Source: Pseudobdellovibrionaceae bacterium
GTDB lineage: Bacteria; Bdellovibrionota; Bdellovibrionia; Bdellovibrionales; Bdellovibrionaceae
Assembly (NCBI GenBank): GCA_022843825.1
Contig: JALHMX010000007.1
Span: 53,619-117,618 of the forward strand
Length of the DNA: 64,000 bases
Direction of reading: 5' to 3'
The notes beneath the pieces are model-generated. The model was given only the letters and a program-made list of their open reading frames with translations. It had not been told where the DNA came from and searched no databases. The position numbers were made by a program, and so were the translations under genes. Positions 41,525 to 50,534 of this stretch are shown one piece after another (position 1 is the stretch's first letter; each line of letters begins with the position of its first letter).

Positions 41525-43490
41525 GTTCTAGGACCATCTCTTTAAGTTGTTGATACTTGATTTTCTGTAATTCTGTCACAGGAAATGGCGTTTGCAAAGT
41601 GATGCTTTTTGAAATTCTTTCATAAGGTCTAACATCGTTATTAAATGATTCAATAATGACTTCCTGTTTGGTCACGGACTCGTTTGTAAATACCATGACA
41701 AGTTTTTCACCACGGCGTTGATCCGGCACACTGATCAGCGCGCACTGATTCCACAAAATATCATGTTTTGACAATATTGATTCTAACTTATGTCGCAAAC
41801 TAAATAATGAAACGCCCTCGCCATTAATTTTTATTTGATCCCCCGTTCTTTGAAGGAAACAAAAACTTTGATCTTGCAGCTGTACTATATCTTCTGTTTC
41901 GTAATAGCCGTCGTGAATCAGTTTCTTTTGAATAACTTCATCATCCCTGATTTGCAAACTGTATTCAGCCAGCGAGTTACTGTGTACCCGCAACCTTGAA
42001 CTCTCTGAAACGGATAGTGATACGCCTTGAAAGGGAATGTAATGATCACTATTGGTTTTTCGTGAAGCAATCATGGCTGAGGTCTCGGTCATGCCGTAAG
42101 TAATAACTAAAGGCCACCTTAAATCGGTGGCCACTTTTTCAATTTCACTGCTGAGATGTGAGCCTCCGATGAAGACATACTTTACATTTTCCGGACACTT
42201 AGTTTTAGCTTTAACTAAATCATACAGCTGCGTCGGCACCAAGGACAAAAGTTGTATGTTATTTTCCTTAATCCAATCCGTTGAAAAATTTCTCCATGTG
42301 CTGAAAAAAACTTTTGAATGAGCTAAGTGAGTGCGTGCTAAAATAGATAGACCACCCACATGATAAGTCGGAAGCACGCTTCCCCAATGCATTTCATTGG
42401 TCAGATTAAATTCCATGTTAACTCTAGAGGCCGCATTTAAAAAGTGATTTTTAGGTATGGCGTATACCTTTAAGCTTTCATTTTTTTGGTGAGAGCTTCC
42501 CGAACTTGGAATAAGAAAATAATTGTTGTTAGCTACGTGTTGATCAAAGTGATTTTTGATTTTTAAAAGCTGTTCCTTTTCTTGAGTTGGAAAATGACTG
42601 CCCCAAAAAATTTGATTGTCAGAGTCCTTATGATAATCAATCCAAGGCTCCCAACTTATTTGGTTAATCTCATTTTCAAATCCAATTCCATAACCTTCAG
42701 ATTGATAAGACAGATACTCGTTAGTTTGTTTAAAGTGTTTATGAAATTCTGTTGCTACGGATAAATCCAAGGTTAAAAACCCATGCGTGATGTGGGGGAA
42801 CTGCTGGGCCTCAATTAACCCGTGAGCCACACCAATAGGATGGTCCATGGAAGACGTCAAATAAAGAAACTCAGAACCTACAGCTTCGCGGGCGGGCTTG
42901 AGAACTCGATAGGGCCAAGCGCTGTTTTTTTCAAAATCGCTGGCGATTTTAATTGAAGACTGCTGCCAAAGCGTTTGATCAAAGGGAAATGGATCTTCGA
43001 CACATTCGATTTTTTTTAAAGCCTCTGGTAAAAGTTTATTTACAAAATCTGTGTATTCATCTGCATTTAGACTGGAGTTAAAATCCAGCCTGATGCTGGA
43101 AAAATTTTTACAGTTTTCATTAAGCCACTCAGATAAATTTTTTGCCTTAACAGGGCTGGCTTTTATTTTAATAACATGACCATGATATTTTTCAAGTTGA
43201 TCTAAATCTTGATCTAAGGTCACTATGAAATGATTCTTAACGGGAATATTTAAATTCAACTTCACTTTATTTTTTCTGGCTTGCAGATCTTTCATTGCTA
43301 ACACTAATGCACGCTTAAACAGAGGACCTTGGGATTCCAATTCTTCTTTTAAGGTTAAATCACCTAATTTTGGCCAAGGACAAATGTCTGCGACGCCATA
43401 GTGTCCATCAACATCAACGACTTTTAATAGCGTCCCACTTTGATGGGGGTGCAAGCTATAACGATGGATAAACAGCTGATGATCTTTCAT
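41505..43490 (-). CDS. menCE: Fused o-succinylbenzoate synthase (MenC) and OSB-CoA ligase (MenE)
   Basis: The 661-residue protein joins two consecutive menaquinone enzymes. Residues 1-280 form an enolase-superfamily OSB synthase with catalytic IKIK (K108, K110), metal ligands D136 (LDFN), E165 (VEDP) and D185 (ASDF), and K198 (VLKPA). Residues about 295-661 form an adenylate-forming ligase with P-loop PSSGSSHQK, PTYHVGG, the core ITYGMTETSAM, the hinge TGDQIKINGEGVSL and the C-terminal QKIKYQQL lysine. The ligase is shorter than E. coli MenE at its N-terminus. It overlaps menA by four bases (ATGA). Together the two domains would turn SHCHC into OSB-CoA. Confidence 0.88.
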   Translation of the reverse strand: MKDHQLFIHRYSLHPHQSGTLLKVVDVDGHYGVADICPWPKLGDLTLKEELESQGPLFKRALVLAMKDLQARKNKVKLNLNIPVKNHFIVTLDQDLDQLEKYHGHVIKIKASPVKAKNLSEWLNENCKNFSSIRLDFNSSLNADEYTDFVNKLLPEALKKIECVEDPFPFDQTLWQQSSIKIASDFEKNSAWPYRVLKPAREAVGSEFLYLTSSMDHPIGVAHGLIEAQQFPHITHGFLTLDLSVATEFHKHFKQTNEYLSYQSEGYGIGFENEINQISWEPWIDYHKDSDNQIFWGSHFPTQEKEQLLKIKNHFDQHVANNNYFLIPSSGSSHQKNESLKVYAIPKNHFLNAASRVNMEFNLTNEMHWGSVLPTYHVGGLSILARTHLAHSKVFFSTWRNFSTDWIKENNIQLLSLVPTQLYDLVKAKTKCPENVKYVFIGGSHLSSEIEKVATDLRWPLVITYGMTETSAMIASRKTNSDHYIPFQGVSLSVSESSRLRVHSNSLAEYSLQIRDDEVIQKKLIHDGYYETEDIVQLQDQSFCFLQRTGDQIKINGEGVSLFSLRHKLESILSKHDILWNQCALISVPDQRRGEKLVMVFTNESVTKQEVIIESFNNDVRPYERISKSITLQTPFPVTELQKIKYQQLKEMVLEHEKTRS

Positions 43491-44371
43491 GATTGTAAGC
43501 GTGTACCAAAAAAGAAAAGAACACTAAATAACAGTGCGTAGGCTGATGACATGGCTAAAAATCGATTATACTCCGTCGATGGGTCTGTACGCATTATTTT
43601 TTTAATCATTGATAAAGCTAACGGTAAGGTCAAAATAGGAATGATGTAATAATAAAAAAGTCCTTGAAACAACCAGTAGTAACCAATCAGAAACGGAGCC
43701 ACTATAAGAAAGTAAATCCACAATTTAGCCGCCTTGACTCCTAAACGCACCGCTAAAGTTTTTTTGTTTACTAACTTATCCTGATAAATATCTCTTAAAT
43801 TATTAATCGCAATAAGAACTGTTGTTAAACATCCCACCTGTAAACCCAGAACCAATGCGCTTACCGAGTATGTGCCCGTCAGCAAATAATACATTCCGCC
43901 TACAGCAATTAGCCCAAAAAATAAAATAACAAATAAGTCTCCTAATCCCTTGTAAGCCAAGGGATATGGTCCCGATGTATAGGCATAACCCATGGCGACA
44001 GACAGTAATCCCACAATAACAATTGGCCACCCACCACTGATAACCAGGGGCACGCCTAATAAAACAGCCATAACAAAAAATATTGTCGCCATAGTCATCA
44101 CTTGTTTAAAGGTGAATATTCCCATTTGAGTGACCCTTTGAGGACCCAAACGTGCTTCAGTATCGGCACCCTTTTTAAAATCCATGGCGTCATTAACAAA
44201 GTTTGTTCCGATTTGAATAAAAAAGCTGGAAAGCAGCGCGCAGCCAATAATCCACCACTGAATATCATAGCCTTCAGCCATGACTAATCCCGTACTTGAA
44301 ATAATAGGCACCAACGCTGCTGATAACGTTTTAGGCCTAGCTGCTAAAACCCAGGATTTAAAATTTGCCAT
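43487..44371 (-). CDS. menA: 1,4-dihydroxy-2-naphthoate polyprenyltransferase
   Basis: MenA attaches the polyprenyl chain to DHNA, giving demethylmenaquinone, in the inner membrane. The product has about eight membrane segments, the opening FKSWVLAARPKTLSAALVPI, the first Asp motif TNFVNDAMDFKKGAD (N-D-x3-D-x4-D) with the following RLGPQRVTQMG, and the second motif NNLRDIYQDKLVNKKTLAVRLG. I start it at ATG 44369-44371 (MANFKSW), which matches family starts; an in-frame ATG at 44405-44407 and a TTG at 44410 are alternatives. None has a good ribosome binding site. It heads the men operon. Confidence 0.92.
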   Translation of the reverse strand: MANFKSWVLAARPKTLSAALVPIISSTGLVMAEGYDIQWWIIGCALLSSFFIQIGTNFVNDAMDFKKGADTEARLGPQRVTQMGIFTFKQVMTMATIFFVMAVLLGVPLVISGGWPIVIVGLLSVAMGYAYTSGPYPLAYKGLGDLFVILFFGLIAVGGMYYLLTGTYSVSALVLGLQVGCLTTVLIAINNLRDIYQDKLVNKKTLAVRLGVKAAKLWIYFLIVAPFLIGYYWLFQGLFYYYIIPILTLPLALSMIKKIMRTDPSTEYNRFLAMSSAYALLFSVLFFFGTRLQS

Positions 44372-44464
44372 CACTAATCTGTAGTACGCAGCAAAAAACA
44401 AGTCCATCAATTTTTAAGTTTGAGTCCCTAAAATATATCGCTTATATATGAAAAAGAGGTTTGT

Positions 44465-45631
44465 ATGCTAACTTTTGCTCTGATCGCAGCCGGTTCCTTT
44501 GTTTTAGGCGCATTTATCGCTGGATTTATTGTTTATAACAAACAATCGCGCTTAGTTCATGAGTGGAAAACGAAGTACGACGTGCAAAATCAAGCTAATG
44601 AAAATCAAAAAAATGAAACTGATCATCTTAAAACGCAAATGACTTTACAGTTTGAAAATTTAGCTCAAAAAATATTTGAGGAAAAATCCTCTAAGTTTTC
44701 CGATCAAAATTATAAACAACTTTCTACGCTATTGGATCCTTTAAAAGAGCGCATTAAAGACTTTGAAAAAAAGGTGGATGATACCTACTCCCAAGAGCGC
44801 TACGATCGCGGCCATCTTAAAGGTGAAATTTCTAAATTGATTGAACTTAATACGACGATGTCTAAAGAAGCACAGAATTTAGTTTTGGCTTTAAAAGGCG
44901 AAAATAAAACTCAAGGTAATTGGGGTGAACTTATTCTTGAAAATATCCTCGAGCGCTCAGGCTTAAGAAAGGGCGAAGAGTACTTCACCCAAGAAACAGT
45001 TCGCAGTGAAGACGGAGAAATGCTTCGACCTGACGTTATTGTTCGACTGCCGGATGGAAAGCATTTGATCGTGGACTCAAAAATGACGTTAACCGCCTAT
45101 GAAGCCTATTGTTCTGCTGAAGACCCCGTCCAAAAAGAAAAAGCTGGCTTGCTTCACGTGGAATCACTGAAAAGACATGTTAATGAACTTTCTGAAAAAA
45201 AATATCACCTAGCAGACAAAATAATTTCTCCGGATTTTGTGATGTTATTTATGCCGCTTGAGCCTGCGTTTGCCTTAGCTTTTCAATTAAAGCCCGATCT
45301 TTTCGGCCAGGCCTGGAACAAAAATATTGCGGTTGTTAGTCCGACGACTTTGTTAGCGACCTTAAGAACTGTAACATCACTTTGGAAGCAAGAGCGTCAG
45401 CAAAAAAATGCGGTAGAAATCGCTCGTCAAGGCGGAAGCCTTTATGATAAATTTGTAGGTATAGTTAATGACTTGGATCAACTTGGTAAAAAGCTAAAGT
45501 CGGCAACGGAGACTCATGACCAAGTTATGGGTAAAATCTCTATCGGCAAAGGTAACCTGATTTCCCAGGTCGAAAAACTAAAAGAACTTGGCGCCAAAAC
45601 TGAAAAAGCCTTGCCGCAGATTTCTGAGTAA
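44465..45631 (+). CDS. rmuC: DNA recombination protein RmuC
   Basis: The 388-residue product has an N-terminal membrane anchor (about 1-25), a long coiled coil (about 30-140) and the RmuC nuclease-like domain: GNWGELILENILERSGLRKGEEY, RPDVIVRLPDGKHLIVDSKMTLTAYE (Asp and D-x-K of a PD-(D/E)xK-type site), then FMPLEPAFALAF and SPTTLLATLRTV. RmuC limits recombination at inverted repeats. It is upstream of the YceI gene, its end being only about 20 bases from the likely YceI start. Confidence 0.93.
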   Translation: MLTFALIAAGSFVLGAFIAGFIVYNKQSRLVHEWKTKYDVQNQANENQKNETDHLKTQMTLQFENLAQKIFEEKSSKFSDQNYKQLSTLLDPLKERIKDFEKKVDDTYSQERYDRGHLKGEISKLIELNTTMSKEAQNLVLALKGENKTQGNWGELILENILERSGLRKGEEYFTQETVRSEDGEMLRPDVIVRLPDGKHLIVDSKMTLTAYEAYCSAEDPVQKEKAGLLHVESLKRHVNELSEKKYHLADKIISPDFVMLFMPLEPAFALAFQLKPDLFGQAWNKNIAVVSPTTLLATLRTVTSLWKQERQQKNAVEIARQGGSLYDKFVGIVNDLDQLGKKLKSATETHDQVMGKISIGKGNLISQVEKLKELGAKTEKALPQISE

Positions 45632-45650
45632 TTTTGAGAAAGGTGATTTT

Positions 45651-46280
45651 ATTTTAAAATTTTTTTTGGTATTTATATTTAATATTTTGTTTGCGTACAG
45701 CAATAGCGGGGCTTTAGCTGCTGCTATTCATTGGTCTATCGATGAAGGATCAAAAATAGACATCCGCGCTAAATACACTTTTGGTACGCACGAACTTACT
45801 ACAGATAACATATCAGGCACTATTACAGAACTCAAAGGTCAGTATTCGGGTGATTTTGCCGTACCAATTTCAAGTATAAAAGAGGGTAATCCAAAGCTTG
45901 AATGTCACCTTCAAGAAGCGCTCGGATTGAATTACGAAAAATCTGATTATCCAAATAAGCATATATGTACTGACGATCACAAAATACCTAGCGAAGGTCT
46001 TAATAGCATCTCGTATCCAGATATACGATTTAAAATTGAGGATTTACGAAAAGCCGAAGATCGATTTTTTGTCACAGGCCAGTGGACCATACATGGCGTT
46101 TCCAAGACAGAGAAAATGGAGATTCTATTTAAAGAAATAGATTCCGAATTAATCAAATTGAATGGCAAAATAAAATTTAATCTTAAGGACTATGGAGTGA
46201 CTGTAAAAAAGGCCTTCATTATTTCAGTTAATGATGAAGTTGAAGTCAGCATAGACTTAAATTTACGACAAAGGAGATAG
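45651..46280 (+). CDS. YceI-family secreted protein with apparent ATT start
   Basis: The product has a signal peptide and a YceI lipocalin-like domain (WSIDEGSKIDIRAKYTFGTHELTTDNISGTI, then YPDIRFKIEDL and GQWTIHGVSKTEKM). YceI proteins bind isoprenoid quinones or similar amphiphiles in the periplasm. No ATG, GTG or TTG lies near the signal peptide in frame; the frame is open upstream to a TTG at 45588 inside rmuC. AAAGG at 45639-45643 sits seven bases before ATT 45651, so an ATT start (209 residues) is the best fit. It is followed four bases later by a predicted beta-barrel gene. Confidence 0.82.
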   Translation: MLKFFLVFIFNILFAYSNSGALAAAIHWSIDEGSKIDIRAKYTFGTHELTTDNISGTITELKGQYSGDFAVPISSIKEGNPKLECHLQEALGLNYEKSDYPNKHICTDDHKIPSEGLNSISYPDIRFKIEDLRKAEDRFFVTGQWTIHGVSKTEKMEILFKEIDSELIKLNGKIKFNLKDYGVTVKKAFIISVNDEVEVSIDLNLRQRR

Positions 46281-46284
46281 ATCG

Positions 46285-46881
46285 ATGCGTTTTCGATTAA
46301 TAAGTCTAATTATTATTTTTTGTGTTTATGGACGAGCATGGGGGCAAGATTACTCTTTAAGTGCAAGTCTTGGAGCAAGTCGATTACTTTCAGGTTCCAC
46401 TCATGTCATTAGTTTCATGGGTGTTCGGTACTTTGATGTTAGTTTCTTTCGCGTAGGTGGCGGGCTTCGATTTACAAATTGGCAACGGCAATCTGAGCTG
46501 CGGATCAACTCAAGCTATAAACTGAGTAAGCTATCAGTCAGCGCGCTGAATTTAGCGATTCTCATTGAAATGGATATTACTAGTGAATTCGTTATGGGAT
46601 TCAATATTGATGCATTTGGTGCGAGTTCTGGTGATGAAGTTGATCTTATTGGTGGATCACCTGTAACAGCTAAACCGGTAACTACTAATATTTTATTAGG
46701 AGGAAAGCCAGATCGAGGCTCATTAAATTCTGAATATTATATTGCTTATAAGTATCTAAATTACAGGTTGGCGACGGGACTTTCGCATCAGGTTACTGAA
46801 TATCGATCTGTAGACGATTCAGCTGGCAAATTACAACGGTTTTTTGATACAGCTTTTTTGCGTTTAGATTACTTCTTCTAG
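46285..46881 (+). CDS. Predicted outer-membrane beta-barrel protein
   Basis: The 198-residue product has a signal peptide (about 1-20, ending RAWGQ) followed by short amphipathic strands separated by Gly/Ser turns (YSLSASLGASRLLSG, FRVGGGLRFTNW, ALNLAILIEMD, FVMGFNIDAFGAS) and a terminal aromatic residue (FLRLDYFF), the pattern of a small outer-membrane beta-barrel. No family is recognised. AAGGAG precedes the ATG and the gene is four bases after the YceI gene. It converges with the ABC exporter gene with one base between stops. Confidence 0.7.
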   Translation: MRFRLISLIIIFCVYGRAWGQDYSLSASLGASRLLSGSTHVISFMGVRYFDVSFFRVGGGLRFTNWQRQSELRINSSYKLSKLSVSALNLAILIEMDITSEFVMGFNIDAFGASSGDEVDLIGGSPVTAKPVTTNILLGGKPDRGSLNSEYYIAYKYLNYRLATGLSHQVTEYRSVDDSAGKLQRFFDTAFLRLDYFF

Positions 46882-46882
46882 T

Positions 46883-49800
46883 TCAAACAAGGACTTCGAC
46901 CTTCTCAACGACCCGGCCCTTATCAAGCTCTATGATCTTATCATAACCCTTAAGTGTCGATAACCGATGAGCTATGGTCACTAACGTGATTCCATCCAAA
47001 GACTCTTTAATCACTTTTTGCACTAAAGCATCGGTTTCAACATCGACGCTGGCTGTAGCTTCATCCAAGAAAATTATTTTAACTTTCATTAAAAGTGCCC
47101 GCGCTAAACAAATTAACTGGCGCTGTCCTTGTGAAAGATTGGAGCCGTTTTCTGTGATGTTATAATCTAAATGTCCTGGCAACGTTCGAGTAAAGTGATA
47201 AAGGCCCACTTTGTTAAGAATAAAGTAAATCTCGTCATCTGTTTTCTCGCCGTATCTGTCTAAATTGGAGCGAAGTGTGCCCATAAAGAGTGAAGGATCT
47301 TGAGGAATGACAGCCAAAGATTTTCGAAGTTCAGTTAAGCTGTATTCCCGAATGGAACGGTGATCGACCAGGATGTCTCCTTCATCAAAATGCACAAATC
47401 GATAAACCGCCTGAAACAATGTTGATTTACCAGAACCGGTGCGGCCCACTATTCCCACCTTCGCACCTGATGGAATATCAAAAGAAACATCATTTAAAAC
47501 ATAAGGCAAATGATCCGCATATCTAAGCTTCACTTGTTTAAACTGCAAGTGTCCTGTCTGTGGCATTAAGGGCTGATGAGCTGGTACGAATTCTTTTTCA
47601 GGTATTAAATCGGAATAGAAACTTAAGCGCTCGACCGAGGTCATTCGTGATTCAAGATCTGAAAAAATTCGAATACCCCAGTTTAAATATCGCCAGAACT
47701 GTAAAGCATACAAGGTGATTAATCCTGCCACGCCAGCACTGATCCAATGATGATAACTTGAAAAAACGATAGCTAAAACCGTAACTGCCGAAATGAATGC
47801 ACCAATGAGCGGAAGACGAATAGAGAACCAGCGATTCACCATGATATGGTTATAAAAGGCTTGAGTGGAGTTTTGCAGCTTAAATAAAAAATCACTATTA
47901 AAATAATCCTGTGTTTGAAAGGCGCGGATCACTGTTAATCCCTGCAGGGTTTCTTTAAAGTGAGCATAACGCGGCGATCTGGCTAAAGAATCCAGTCGTT
48001 TGATCTCGCGGGCCACGCGACGATAAGCCAGCTGTAATCCATAGTAATAAAACAAAATGGGAATTAATAAAATAATGGTTAACGGTAACGTAACGACAAT
48101 AAGTATAAAGGATACGAGTACTTGCAATATTGAACTCACGGTTTGCTCGAAAGTCCACTGAATGTGAACATCTACAGATTCTACGTCTCGCGAAAATCTT
48201 TGCAAAATGCGTCCGACTGGCGTGCTATCAAAAAAACGTGTTTCTGTTTTTAAAATTGAACTTAAAGCCTCATCGTGAAAGCGCTGACCCGCTGCCAAAC
48301 CACGCCGCATCCAAAAAACGGAATTCAAATAATACACCAGCATTGTTAATGCGGCTAAACCTGCATACCCATAAATTAAAACTTGAGGGGTGACCATTTC
48401 GTTATATTTAGTCAGCCACATCTTTTGCACCAAAGGGGTAAGTGCTGCTACTATGGCGCTAAGAAATATCGCCGCCACCACCCACTTGGCAGCTTTGCTT
48501 TTCCCGCCCAAAGCCATAATATAAGACTTATACACCGAACCTTCCACATCTCCTACAACCCGATCCTCGTCGACAGTTATTCGAGAATTATCTGACGTTA
48601 GCTGTTGGTCGGTATGCTCTGACAGAGTTAACGTGATATCTTTTTCTGATTGCTGATTTAAAGTCTCAATCTGAATAAAATTTCTGAACTCTGCCGAGGA
48701 CTGCATTAATTCACTGTATGTTCCAATAATATACTTCTGATCAGCCAAAAATAAAATTCGATCAAATCGCGCTAAGTGGGAAATTCTATGGGTGGTTACT
48801 ATTCGTGTTTTATTTTTCCATTCACCAAAAATTAAACGATTACATAAAGCGGATTCAGTGTGAATATCTACTGCCGAAAGTGGATCATCCATCAAAATAA
48901 GATCCGGTCGAGCAATAGCACAACGAGCGATACAAACTCGCTGCTTCTGACCTCCGGATAAATTAACGCCTTTTTCGCCAATTTCAGTCTGCAGTCCATT
49001 AGGAAAAAGACGAATATCTGAAGCTAAACATGACAAATAAACGGCTTTATGAATATCTTCATCGTTATTGTAAATCGAGCCAAAAATAATATTTTCTTTC
49101 AAAGTCGCATTTAATATAAATGGCTCTTGCGACTGATAAGCAACCTTCCAAGCCGCAGGCCTATCAATCTGTCCAGAGCCTAGGGGAATTTCATTTAAAA
49201 TTAAATTAAGTAGTGTGGATTTTCCTGCTCCCACAGCGCCAACGACCGCTAAAGCCTCGCCTTCACGCAGAGAAAAAGACAAATCATGAAATATTTTATT
49301 ATCTGAACTGTAGGAAAAACTAACTCGATCAAAAATTAATGCTTTTCCTTGAGCCGGACTTACGGTTTTTTCAAACTGTTCAACGGACTCAGACTTTAAA
49401 AATCGAGTAATACGATCACCACTGACAAAAATATTTATAAATCGGCTGATAAATCGTGAAAGGCCGCCAAATTGATCTTCCATCGTGCCTAAGATGGCTA
49501 TGCAGGTCATCACTATAGCCAAGTTGACCTCATGCCCGCGCAAGTAGTGAGTGAGCAGCGCAGAGAAAAGTACAATTGTCGATATTGAAGTATAAATTAA
49601 GCCCCAAACAATTTCAGCGCGGTAAAGCTTTATTCTGGAGTTAATCTCATCTCGACGGACATTTTCTACCTCTTCAGTTACACTTTTTTCCCAGCTAAAA
49701 TATTTTACGACTCGAATTGCATTCAAAATCTGAGTCATCAACGTCATTCGCTTATCCCGATGCTGCATTAACTCTTGCTCCAAGTGCATAAACTTCTTAG

Positions 49801-50515
49801 CTAAGCTTTGGGTTAATGGAATTAATGCGGCCATGACCAGGATGGCGGTTAAAGCGGACCATCCTATATAATAAAATAGTAGTCCCGAACATACGACCAG
49901 TAAAACTGCGGCGTTACCCAGATCTATTGTAGTCATGGTGGCATCGCCGATGGCATCGGCATCGGAACTCATTAAATTAACTATTTCACCGACTTGATTT
50001 TTTTGCTTTGTGCTGTTTGAAATTTTTAACGCCTGGGAATAAATTTTTCTATTGATTATATTTGTAGAAATTTGAAAGAAATTTAAACAGCGATAAAAAT
50101 AATGTTGAATAAAAGTTCCATGACCCGCGCCACACATTCCTAGTCCTAAAGCGAGCAAACAAATAAATAAAATATTATTCTGCGACCAGGGAATTTTACC
50201 TTCGTTCAAAGCTTGAAGTTGAGTTATAAACTGATTAATAAAAATAGGCGTAGAAACCGAAAAAATCGTAGCGATAACTTGCAATACGATTATTTTGCGA
50301 ACTAACTTACGAGCTGATTTAAAAAGAGTTTTGTACAGCGTCTTACCGCTACTCCAGTCGATAATGGACTCATCCCATGGGCTTCCATAGGCGCTGATTT
50401 CCACAGGCATAGCCACCTTGTGAGACGAATCAATCGTCGTCTGAGTGCGCCCTAACTTAATGAGTGACTCAGCCTGAGTAAAGAAAATGCGAGATAACAG
50501 CGAGGTTTTTGACAT
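46883..50515 (-). CDS. Full-length ABCC/MRP-type ABC exporter
   Basis: This 1210-residue protein has two membrane domains and two ATPase domains in one chain. NBD1: Walker A GAVGAGKST (about 425), signature LSGGQKQRVC, Walker B LILMDDPLSAVD (about 536). NBD2: Walker A GRTGSGKST (about 1022), signature LSQGQRQLIC, Walker B IIFLDEATASVD (about 1145). In NBD1 the catalytic Glu is Asp, as in eukaryotic ABCC proteins, while NBD2 keeps Glu. TMD1 has the ABCC-type NQVGEIVNLMSSDADAIGD and IRVVKYFSWEKS segments. It probably exports amphipathic or conjugated compounds. It lies 19 bases after fliW and its ATG is inside a hairpin. Confidence 0.9.
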   Translation of the reverse strand: MSKTSLLSRIFFTQAESLIKLGRTQTTIDSSHKVAMPVEISAYGSPWDESIIDWSSGKTLYKTLFKSARKLVRKIIVLQVIATIFSVSTPIFINQFITQLQALNEGKIPWSQNNILFICLLALGLGMCGAGHGTFIQHYFYRCLNFFQISTNIINRKIYSQALKISNSTKQKNQVGEIVNLMSSDADAIGDATMTTIDLGNAAVLLVVCSGLLFYYIGWSALTAILVMAALIPLTQSLAKKFMHLEQELMQHRDKRMTLMTQILNAIRVVKYFSWEKSVTEEVENVRRDEINSRIKLYRAEIVWGLIYTSISTIVLFSALLTHYLRGHEVNLAIVMTCIAILGTMEDQFGGLSRFISRFINIFVSGDRITRFLKSESVEQFEKTVSPAQGKALIFDRVSFSYSSDNKIFHDLSFSLREGEALAVVGAVGAGKSTLLNLILNEIPLGSGQIDRPAAWKVAYQSQEPFILNATLKENIIFGSIYNNDEDIHKAVYLSCLASDIRLFPNGLQTEIGEKGVNLSGGQKQRVCIARCAIARPDLILMDDPLSAVDIHTESALCNRLIFGEWKNKTRIVTTHRISHLARFDRILFLADQKYIIGTYSELMQSSAEFRNFIQIETLNQQSEKDITLTLSEHTDQQLTSDNSRITVDEDRVVGDVEGSVYKSYIMALGGKSKAAKWVVAAIFLSAIVAALTPLVQKMWLTKYNEMVTPQVLIYGYAGLAALTMLVYYLNSVFWMRRGLAAGQRFHDEALSSILKTETRFFDSTPVGRILQRFSRDVESVDVHIQWTFEQTVSSILQVLVSFILIVVTLPLTIILLIPILFYYYGLQLAYRRVAREIKRLDSLARSPRYAHFKETLQGLTVIRAFQTQDYFNSDFLFKLQNSTQAFYNHIMVNRWFSIRLPLIGAFISAVTVLAIVFSSYHHWISAGVAGLITLYALQFWRYLNWGIRIFSDLESRMTSVERLSFYSDLIPEKEFVPAHQPLMPQTGHLQFKQVKLRYADHLPYVLNDVSFDIPSGAKVGIVGRTGSGKSTLFQAVYRFVHFDEGDILVDHRSIREYSLTELRKSLAVIPQDPSLFMGTLRSNLDRYGEKTDDEIYFILNKVGLYHFTRTLPGHLDYNITENGSNLSQGQRQLICLARALLMKVKIIFLDEATASVDVETDALVQKVIKESLDGITLVTIAHRLSTLKGYDKIIELDKGRVVEKVEVLV

Positions 50516-50530
50516 CCCTTAAGGATGTCA
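50510..50530 (-). promoter_or_regulatory. Hairpin enclosing the ABC exporter start codon
   Basis: TGACATCC and GGATGTCA form a perfect 8-bp stem with a five-base loop. On the minus-strand mRNA the exporter AUG (50513-50515) lies in the 3' arm and the purine-rich ribosome-binding sequence AAGGG lies at the loop. No U tract follows, so it is not a terminator. It could limit initiation of the exporter in the fliW transcript. Confidence 0.5.
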
Positions 50531-50534
50531 TAGA

